Part shown: one piece after another, positions 52,547-58,657 of the stretch
Layout of the letters: every line of letters starts with the position of its first letter
Numbering within the stretch: position 1 is the stretch's first letter
Source of the DNA: Verrucomicrobiota bacterium
GTDB taxonomy: Bacteria; Verrucomicrobiota; Verrucomicrobiia; Chthoniobacterales; Chthoniobacteraceae
Length of the DNA: 58,657 nucleotides
Assembly (NCBI GenBank): GCA_009885995.1
Contig: VFJQ01000171.1
Location: 1 to 58,657, forward strand
Direction of reading: 5' to 3'
Notes under the pieces: model-generated
The model's database searches: none
The model's input: only the letters and a program-made list of their open reading frames with translations
Told to the model about the DNA's origin: nothing
Program-made: the position numbers and the translations under genes

Positions 52547-54001
52547 ATGTCCCTCTCCGCCACCATCAAATCCCTCCAGGACACCATGCGCAAAGACGTG
52601 GGCGTCGATGGCGACGCCCAGCGCATCGCGCAGCTCGTGTGGATGCTCTTCCTGAAAATCTACGACGACCGCGAGCGCGAATCCGAGCTGCTGGAAGACG
52701 ACTACCGCTCGCCCATCCCGGAGAAACTCCGCTGGCGAAATTGGGCCGCGAACGCCGAGGGCATCACCGGCGACACCCTGCTCGCCTTCGTAAACAACGA
52801 ACTCTTCCCCACGCTCAAGGAGCTGACCGTCGAGAACAACCGCCGCGCCTTCGTCGTCCGGGAAGTCTTCAAGGACGCCTACAACTACATGAAGAGCGGC
52901 CAGCTCCTGCGGCAGGTCGTCAATCAGCTCAACGCGGCCATCAATTTCAACTCCGCCAAAGACCGCCATCTTTTCGGCGAAATCTACGAGCAACTCCTCC
53001 GCGATCTCCAGAACGCGGGCAATGCCGGCGAATACTACACCCCGCGCGCCGTCACGCAGTTCATCGTCCAGATGGTCGATCCCCGGCTCGGCGAAAAGGT
53101 GCTCGATCCCGCGTGCGGCACCGGCGGCTTTCTCACCGGCACCATCGACCACATCCGCAGCCGCGACGTGCAGACGCCCGCCGACGAGGCGCACCTCGAA
53201 GCCGGCATCTTCGGCGTGGAAAAGAAGCCGCTCCCGCACCTGCTCTGCACCACCAACATGCTCGTCCACGGCATCGACGTGCCCGCGCAGATTCGCCACG
53301 ACAACACCCTCGCCCGCCCACTGCGCGACTACGGCCCGCGCGACCGCGTGGACGTGATCCTCACCAACCCGCCCTTCGGCGGCATGGAGGAGGACGGCAT
53401 CGAAACGAACTTCCCCGCCACCTTCCGCACCAAGGAAACCGCCGACCTTTTCCTCGTCCTCATCATGCACCTGCTCAAGGACGGCGGACGCGGCGCGCTC
53501 GTGCTGCCCGATGGCACGCTCTTCGGCACCGGCGTCAAATCGCGCATCAAGGAAGAGCTGCTCAAGGAGTGCAACCTGCACACCATCGTCCGCCTGCCCA
53601 AAGGCGTCTTCGCGCCCTACACCGGCATCAATACCAACCTGCTCTTCTTCACCAAAGGCGAGCCCACGCGCGAGATTTGGTATTACGAGCACCCGTATCC
53701 GCCGGGCGTGAAGAGCTACAACAAGACCAAGCCGATCCGCATCGAGGAGTTTGCCGCCGAGCGCGCGTGGTGGGGCGGAGAGAAACGCGAAGGCCGCGTG
53801 GTAAACGAGCGCGCGTGGCGCGTGCCCGTCGAGGAAATAAGAGCCGCCGACTACAACCTCGACCGCAAGAACCCGCACGATGCCGGCGGCGCGACCGATG
53901 ACCCGGAAGTGCTGCTAAAGGAATACGAGCAGGCCGTCGCCGCAGCGGCGGAGATTCGCGGGAAGTTGAAGGCGGAACTCGCGGCGGCGCTGGAAGGATG
54001 A
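52547..54001 (+). CDS. hsdM: Type I DNA methyltransferase subunit M
   Basis: 484 aa. N-terminal helical domain (HsdM_N: LQDTMRKDVGVDGDAQRIAQ ...). Methyltransferase with motif I DPACGTGGF at about 187-195 and the adenine-specific motif IV NPPFGG at about 274-279. The segment QNAGNAGEYYTPRAVTQFIV is conserved. It transfers a methyl from S-adenosylmethionine to N6 of adenine at the site recognised by HsdS. The start lies 4 bp after the previous gene. The stop overlaps the hsdS start by ATGA. Confidence 0.95.
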   Translation: MSLSATIKSLQDTMRKDVGVDGDAQRIAQLVWMLFLKIYDDRERESELLEDDYRSPIPEKLRWRNWAANAEGITGDTLLAFVNNELFPTLKELTVENNRRAFVVREVFKDAYNYMKSGQLLRQVVNQLNAAINFNSAKDRHLFGEIYEQLLRDLQNAGNAGEYYTPRAVTQFIVQMVDPRLGEKVLDPACGTGGFLTGTIDHIRSRDVQTPADEAHLEAGIFGVEKKPLPHLLCTTNMLVHGIDVPAQIRHDNTLARPLRDYGPRDRVDVILTNPPFGGMEEDGIETNFPATFRTKETADLFLVLIMHLLKDGGRGALVLPDGTLFGTGVKSRIKEELLKECNLHTIVRLPKGVFAPYTGINTNLLFFTKGEPTREIWYYEHPYPPGVKSYNKTKPIRIEEFAAERAWWGGEKREGRVVNERAWRVPVEEIRAADYNLDRKNPHDAGGATDDPEVLLKEYEQAVAAAAEIRGKLKAELAAALEG

Positions 54002-55620
54002 TGCAGCGCACGCTCTTTCGGGCATTTGAGCAGCTCGCCGATGCGCAGGGAGGCGTGGCGAAGCTGCGGCAATTCATTCTTAAACTCGCCTGCGCCGGAA
54101 AGCTCCTGCACAACGGCGACAGCGCAGCCGCTACGATAACGGAAGGCACGCCGCTGGCGAACGAATGCAGCTCCAGCCCAACGCTTCGCCAAGCGGAGTG
54201 GGCTGGTGAGAGCGCCGAGGTTCCGTCCTCATGGAGCCTTACCACGGTTGGCACTGAGTGTAAGCTCGCGACCGGAGCAACCCCAAGTAGGAGCAACTCG
54301 ACAAACTTTGGTGGCGATATTAAATGGCTCGTTTCAGGCGATATTCATCAACGCGAGATTTTCGACTGCGAGGGACGAATCACGGAGGCGGCGCTGAAAA
54401 GCTCGAATTGCAAGCTCCTGCCAAAGGACTCGGTTCTTATAGCACTTAACGGTCAGGGCAAAACACGCGCTACCGTTGCTGTTCTGCGCGTCCCCGCTGC
54501 GTGTAATCAGTCACTCGTGGCGATGACGCCGATTTGTCCTGACCGCCTCACCGCAGAGTATCTCTATTGGAACTTACGCAGCCGATATTTCGCAATCCGC
54601 GAGATTACAGGACAGGAGAAGCGCCGCGGGTTGAATATGAAGCTCGTCGGGCAACTGGTGCTCGCTTTGCCACCCATCGAGGAGCAGGCGCGGATTGTCG
54701 CGAAGGTGGATGAGTTGATGGCGCTGTGTGATGCCTTGGAGGCGCGGCAGACGACGCGGAGCGAAGCGCGCCGCCGACTGCACGCGGCCACCCTGCACCA
54801 CGTCACCGCCGCCCGTTCGCCGTCCGAACTCGCCGTCCACTGGTCCCGGCTGCGCACCCATTTCGACCCGCTCCACGCCTCCCCCGATTCCATCCCCGCC
54901 CTCCGCCAAACCATCCTCCAACTCGCCATCCAAGGCCGCCTCGTTCCCCAAAATCCCAAAGACAAGATTGGCGATTCAATCCCGGAACTCTTGCCTCGTT
55001 CACAGCCGTTGACCGTGCCGAAGACTTGGCGTTGGACTGAGTTTGGCGAGATTGGAAAGATCGCGGGTGGATTTGCATTTAAGAGCGGTGACTACGCCCC
55101 GACCGGAGTTTTCGTTCTGCGAGTTACAAACATTGCGGCTAGTGGTGTCATCACCAAGGACGAAGCGGTGTTTCTGACTCCGCATAAGGTCACTAGAGAG
55201 ATCGAACGCTTTTACCTCGATGAAGGTGACATTCTGCTTGTGATGGTGGGCGGTTCGCTCGGAAAAATCGGTGTGGTTAATGCGGATATATTACCCGCTC
55301 TCCTGAATCAGAATCTTTGGCGCATCACGCCGGTGAATGAAGAGGTTGATCGTCAGTTTTTAAGGCTCATGACTGATTTTGCCGTGTCGTTTCAGCGGCA
55401 AATCACCCATTCCACCCACGGACACCTATCTCGCGAAGAGTTCCGCAAGAAGCCGGTGGCGCTTCCGCCGCTCGCCGAACAAAAGCGCATCGTCGCCAAG
55501 GTCGAGCAACTGCTCGCGCTGTGCGACGAACTCGAAACGCGGCTCAAGGACGCCGACGCCCGCCGCGAACGCCTCCTCACCGCCGCCATCCACGACGCTC
55601 TCTCCCCCTCCTCATGCTAA
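53998..55620 (+). CDS. hsdS: Type I restriction specificity subunit S
   Basis: 540 aa. Two target-recognition domains are separated and followed by conserved helical spacers. TRD1 lies at about residues 75-220 (LATGATPSRSNSTNFGGDIK); LPPIEEQARIVAKVDELMAL is the central coiled region. TRD2 lies at about 335-475 (GEIGKIAGGFAFKSGDYAPT); the C-terminal repeat is LPPLAEQKRIVAKVEQLLAL. The conserved LPP..EQ.RIVAKV segment appears twice, the normal two-TRD layout for a bipartite recognition site. The start at 53998 overlaps the hsdM stop; a second ATG at 54001 is possible. Its 3' end overlaps the following DUF488 gene start by 7 bp. Confidence 0.93.
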   Translation: MMQRTLFRAFEQLADAQGGVAKLRQFILKLACAGKLLHNGDSAAATITEGTPLANECSSSPTLRQAEWAGESAEVPSSWSLTTVGTECKLATGATPSRSNSTNFGGDIKWLVSGDIHQREIFDCEGRITEAALKSSNCKLLPKDSVLIALNGQGKTRATVAVLRVPAACNQSLVAMTPICPDRLTAEYLYWNLRSRYFAIREITGQEKRRGLNMKLVGQLVLALPPIEEQARIVAKVDELMALCDALEARQTTRSEARRRLHAATLHHVTAARSPSELAVHWSRLRTHFDPLHASPDSIPALRQTILQLAIQGRLVPQNPKDKIGDSIPELLPRSQPLTVPKTWRWTEFGEIGKIAGGFAFKSGDYAPTGVFVLRVTNIAASGVITKDEAVFLTPHKVTREIERFYLDEGDILLVMVGGSLGKIGVVNADILPALLNQNLWRITPVNEEVDRQFLRLMTDFAVSFQRQITHSTHGHLSREEFRKKPVALPPLAEQKRIVAKVEQLLALCDELETRLKDADARRERLLTAAIHDALSPSSC

Positions 55621-56003
55621 AGACGAAATCCGTGCATTCCCCCATCGACCGCGCCGCAGACGGTCTACTCATCCTCGCCACCCGCATCCGCGGACGCGGC
55701 ATGAAGTAGGCCCGCTACGACGTGTGGATGGCGAACCTCGGCCCGAGCGAAGGACTGTTGAGGCTTCGCATGGCGGGAAAACTCACATCTTCCGAATTCC
55801 TCCGTCGCTACAAAGCCGAAATCCGCGAGAACCCACCGCTAGACCGAAGGAACCCGAACATCAAGAACCACGGCCAGAAGTTCACGCTGCGCCTTCTCCA
55901 AACGCTCGCCAACCGCGGCACCGTGACGGTGATGTGCCACTGTGAGGAGTCGAGCAAGACGTGCCACCGCCACACACTCAAACGCCTGATTGAATCGGCG
56001 TGA
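55614..56003 (+). pseudogene. DUF488-family gene interrupted by an in-frame TAG
   Basis: 130 codons from ATG 55614. Codons 1-31 (MLKTKSVHSPIDR ... ILATRIRGRGMK) and 33-129 (ARYDVWMANLGPSEGLLRLR ... TVMCHCEESSKTCHRHTL) together are a normal DUF488 protein, but codon 32 (55707-55709) is TAG. The frame is otherwise intact, with no other stop, so the disruption is a single nonsense substitution (for example AAG to TAG), or a real read-through or sequencing error. The start overlaps the end of hsdS. DUF488 proteins are small, of uncertain role, with a C-terminal conserved Cys/His cluster (CHCEES..TCHRH). Confidence 0.85.
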
Positions 56004-56127
56004 ATTGAGCGTTGCCGGCCGACCACGATTTCGTTTTGGACACAATATGTCGTTGACGGGCCTGACCCAGAAAGTGTTTGCTCAACAGCGGGTGCCCGCT
56101 ACCCTGCGCGCCTTTTAATCGACCGTA

Positions 56128-56559
56128 ATGACCCTCTTTGCCGATCCCTCTCTCCCGCTTGTCGCTGCTGAAGCGGCGCTGGAATTGCGCCGTTTGCGCC
56201 TTGGCAGTTGTGGTGTTGATGACCTGCGAGCTGTTGCGTCATTAGAACGCGGCTTGGAGCACGGAATGCCGGAATGGGTTTTTCAGGAAGCTGAAGCTCT
56301 CGGCTTTGGGTGCCCATCAGGAGAGTCTGAAGGAGGGCAAATCATACCATCTCTCTCGCATATATTGGACCCTAAGCGGATCGCACGCATTGCTGACATT
56401 CTCCGCCGAATAAAGGAGTCGCGAAATTCAGACGAGTTGAATGAGGCAGAAGGCTTCTGCTGGGAGCTATCGGATTGCTCCCGTCAGTTTGCGTCCATTC
56501 AGTCTAGTGAGCGGATAGGAATGGACGTAGCTGGCTATGGCGGCGCTTGGGCTCATTAG
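56128..56559 (+). CDS. Unknown 143-aa protein, first gene of a putative defence unit
   Basis: No domain recognised. The start is an ATG at 56128 without a clear Shine-Dalgarno sequence, 124 bp after the DUF488 gene. Sequence features: a helical N-terminal half (VAAEAALELRRLRLGSCGVD), a segment SLSHILDPKRIARIADILRR suggesting helices, and an ending GMDVAGYGGAWAH. The stop lies inside the next gene (23-bp overlap in another frame), so the two are translationally coupled. Composition is more AT-rich than the chromosome to the left. Confidence 0.65.
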   Translation: MTLFADPSLPLVAAEAALELRRLRLGSCGVDDLRAVASLERGLEHGMPEWVFQEAEALGFGCPSGESEGGQIIPSLSHILDPKRIARIADILRRIKESRNSDELNEAEGFCWELSDCSRQFASIQSSERIGMDVAGYGGAWAH

Positions 56560-57865
56560 AGAGCAAGCGGCTGCGTTTTTTGGGGAAATCAGGCGCATCC
56601 GTGGTTCAGACTCTCGTTTCGAGATCGACGAAAGCGAGGCTCGAAAACTCGGCCTTCGGCTCGATTCGTCGCACTCCGACATCAATGAGATAGAGCCGCG
56701 CCGCCGCGGGACTCAAAGCTATCGTGGTCCTGGCTTGGCTCTCGCAGCAATCGAAGAGGTTGTAAAAAGGGCGATGCGGCTTATCGACGCGGCGGAACTT
56801 AAGGATGATCTCCAACGGCGATTCCGTAACGCCCTTACTGCTCAATCTCAGATTGAGAGAATGCTGGACCTGCTTGGCTTCGTTCTTCGCTCAACGAGTC
56901 CACGTCTCGGTTTTGAAGTGTGTGTACCGCTTGAACAAATGGCGCAAAAATTACTTGGTAGCGAAAAGTTGTTGGTTCTTTCATCCGAGTGGCAGCTCTA
57001 TACCCCATTCATCAAGCCGCGGTCGTATGGAAGAGTCGATTCGAGCCTTCGCGATTTTGTGTTCGTTGGATTTCCCGCAACCGAATCATCCAACCCCTTG
57101 CTCCTTCCGCTCGCGGGTCACGAGTTGGGCCATCCGCTTTGGCAGGAGCAGGCCGAGGTGCCCGATAGCATACCTAAAAGAATTGAAAGTAGTGTTACCA
57201 CTAGGGTCTTCGCTAAAGCATTAACGAACCAAGACGGCCGCAGCGGTCACTGGGCGCGCGCCCGCTTACAAGAAGCTTTCTGTGACGCTCTTGGGGTTCG
57301 ACTTTTTGGTCCCGCATTTTGCTACGCCGCGGCATATTTATTGGGAAATCGCGTCGAACACCAAACCCCGGATGTGTATCTTCCGCTTCCGAAACGAGTG
57401 GCTTTTTTGGAAAAGGCCATTGAGCGACTAAAGGTGCCCAATCGTCCCGGTTGGGCGCGACTCTTCCTTGATGGCGATCCAAAGTTGAAGTTGTCGGAGG
57501 TCAATCGCGAACGGCTTCAAACTACGAGCGAGGCAATTGATGACATCGTCATCGAACACGCAAACGACATTATCGACTTCGCGGGAAGTTATTGTTCTAC
57601 GCATAAGCTGCCGATTGTTTCGGACGACGAAATTCAAACGGTAAAAGTCAGCTTTGATCGGCTCGCGCCGGCTCCGCGACCACCTTCATTGCCTGCGATT
57701 CTTAATGCCGCCTGGGATTGCAGGATGGAAAAATGGCCGCCTCAGACAGAAATCGAGAATGGCGACATTCAAGATGAGCGCCGTTGGCTTGGCGTGCTAC
57801 GCGAGGCTGTATTGAAGACTATTCAGATGCTCGAATATAACGAGCTTGTTACGAAGTCATGCTAA
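56537..57865 (+). CDS. HExxH metalloprotease-like protein in a putative defence operon
   Basis: 442 aa. The zinc-binding motif HELGH is at residues 195-199 (AGHELGHPLW; His195, Glu196, His199). About 47 residues on, LQEAFCDALG supplies a likely third ligand (Glu246 or Asp250), as in gluzincin-type peptidases. The N-terminal 150 residues are helical (VVKRAMRLIDAAELKDDLQR) with no domain recognised; the C-terminal half carries ERLQTTSEAIDDIVIEHAND and ends VTKSC. No signal peptide or transmembrane segment, so it would act in the cytoplasm. It overlaps the 143-aa gene by 23 bp and the dCTP-deaminase-like gene by 7 bp. Proteases coupled to nucleotide-pool enzymes would make sense as an activated toxin, but this is inference. 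Confidence 0.7.
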   Translation: MAALGLIREQAAAFFGEIRRIRGSDSRFEIDESEARKLGLRLDSSHSDINEIEPRRRGTQSYRGPGLALAAIEEVVKRAMRLIDAAELKDDLQRRFRNALTAQSQIERMLDLLGFVLRSTSPRLGFEVCVPLEQMAQKLLGSEKLLVLSSEWQLYTPFIKPRSYGRVDSSLRDFVFVGFPATESSNPLLLPLAGHELGHPLWQEQAEVPDSIPKRIESSVTTRVFAKALTNQDGRSGHWARARLQEAFCDALGVRLFGPAFCYAAAYLLGNRVEHQTPDVYLPLPKRVAFLEKAIERLKVPNRPGWARLFLDGDPKLKLSEVNRERLQTTSEAIDDIVIEHANDIIDFAGSYCSTHKLPIVSDDEIQTVKVSFDRLAPAPRPPSLPAILNAAWDCRMEKWPPQTEIENGDIQDERRWLGVLREAVLKTIQMLEYNELVTKSC

Positions 57866-58515
57866 CCGCACCTCAGATCGCGCGACTCATTGAGGACGGC
57901 CTCAAACCCAACGCGGCTGACCCTCTCTCGATCGTTCCGCTTCCTTCTTTGCCCGAGCTGAAGCAATCGCATAACGCTTCGGTTGATCTTCGTTTGGGAA
58001 ACTGGTTTCTTACCATGCGAGAAAACCGTGTGTCAGAGCTTAGTGCGGCAGGTCCAGAAGAACAATGGAGCGAGTCGCAGCTTACGAAGGCTCACTACAT
58101 TGGATTCGGTGATAAGTTCGTGATTCAGCCGGGCGGGTTTGCACTCGGAGTGACATTGGAGTGGATTCGTCTTCCCAAGGAGTTAGGGGCGTATGTGGTT
58201 GGTAAATCAGGCTGGGGCAGGGCAGGCTTAATTATAGCGACAGCAGTCGGCGTTCACCCGAGATTTAGCGGTTGCTTGACATTAGAATTGAGCAATGTCG
58301 GCACAGTCCCCGTTGGCTTGCATCCTGGAGTGGCAATCTGCCAACTGTTCCTTCATTCGGTTGAAGGAGAACAACAGGAAGAGGCACGGCAAAGTAAGTT
58401 CAGCGGCGCGAGACGACCACGCTTGGGTAAAATTGAACTCGATGATGTGGCTAGCAGACTCATGCATCGCGGTCCGCCTACGCTTCCGTTATTTGGAGAG
58501 AGTTGGACGATTTGA
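57859..58515 (+). CDS. dCTP deaminase/dUTPase-fold protein
   Basis: 218 aa. The trimeric dUTPase-like fold's signature region is intact: VVGKSGWGRAGLIIATAVGV (Ser117, Arg121; E. coli Dcd has Ser111 and Arg115), FSGCLTLELSNVG (catalytic-position Glu143; E. coli Glu138), and VPVGLHPGVAICQLFLHSVE. The C-terminal tail GARRPRLGKIE is longer than in the housekeeping enzyme. Known dCTP deaminases deplete dCTP in phage-infected cells as a defence (established literature on deoxynucleotide depletion), and the enzyme also works in thymidylate synthesis. Tight coupling with the metalloprotease-like gene and the restriction operon favours the defence reading. ATG at 57859 overlaps the previous gene by 7 bp. 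Confidence 0.85.
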   Translation: MLTAPQIARLIEDGLKPNAADPLSIVPLPSLPELKQSHNASVDLRLGNWFLTMRENRVSELSAAGPEEQWSESQLTKAHYIGFGDKFVIQPGGFALGVTLEWIRLPKELGAYVVGKSGWGRAGLIIATAVGVHPRFSGCLTLELSNVGTVPVGLHPGVAICQLFLHSVEGEQQEEARQSKFSGARRPRLGKIELDDVASRLMHRGPPTLPLFGESWTI

Positions 58516-58657
58516 CACTTCCCTTTGCGAAAATCGTGCGGTCAGAGCATCCGCCAAAGAAGCATCATCCGGCGTAAACATTGTGCGTAGCAACGCATGA
58601 CGAAACTCTCTCCGACTCGCCGGTTCACGTAGAATGCTGAATGCGCCGTGATGGAGA

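Overview
The window is high-GC DNA that reads like a soil or freshwater member of the Verrucomicrobiota (Chthoniobacterales/Spartobacteria-like). This is inferred from the gene repertoire: an ECF sigma factor coupled to a FecR/LamG anti-sigma protein, sulfatases, DUF1080, VCBS and beta-strand-repeat surface proteins, two proteins with an N-terminal LESRIAP motif, TamA/TamB, and an RRM RNA-binding protein. No 16S rRNA or other definitive marker is present, so the lineage is an inference.

1-12020 (minus strand) looks like one long polycistron. It starts with L-ribulokinase, a fucose/arabinose-isomerase-like protein and a DapA-family aldolase/dehydratase, then a VCBS-repeat secreted protein. These are followed by an ECF sigma factor, a FecR-LamG anti-sigma protein, a sulfatase, a carbohydrate-binding-like protein and an esterase that runs off the left edge. 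Most junctions are ATGA overlaps or gaps of a few bases. A GntR/FadR-type regulator is divergently transcribed at 12170. Together this looks like uptake and breakdown of a sulfated, acylated polysaccharide with its own regulatory pair.

13193-16401 carries housekeeping and signalling genes: an RRM protein with a strong terminator, miaA, and a GAF-SpoIIE phosphatase/anti-sigma kinase pair. 16651-26761 holds large secreted beta-repeat proteins (one split by a frameshift), an SMP-30-like lactonase, a sugar epimerase, a beta-propeller and a DUF1080 protein. 26828-32829 is tamA-tamB. 32901-39430 holds YihY, TatD, DUF2127, nuoB-nuoC without other nuo genes, purine nucleoside phosphorylase, a PanE-type reductase and a di-haem peroxidase. 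39591-42725 encodes a very glycine-rich repeat surface protein.

42868-47548 has two phosphodiesterase/AP-superfamily paralogues flanking a GxxExxY (PD-(D/E)XK) gene. That gene is embedded among copies of a dispersed 26-bp inverted-repeat element. A polyphosphate-glucokinase-like gene follows, bracketed by two fragments of the 5' half of a tRNA with a CAU anticodon. The second tRNA fragment ends exactly at the anticodon loop and marks a plausible island boundary.

48015-58515 is a defence island. It contains type I restriction genes hsdR, hsdM and hsdS, interleaved with a PD-(D/E)XK nuclease and an EcsC-ASCH fusion. A DUF488 gene with an in-frame stop follows. It ends with a tightly overlapping, more AT-rich three-gene unit: an unknown 143-aa protein, an HExxH metalloprotease-like protein, and a dCTP-deaminase-like protein. 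That unit is the best candidate here for an undescribed antiphage system.
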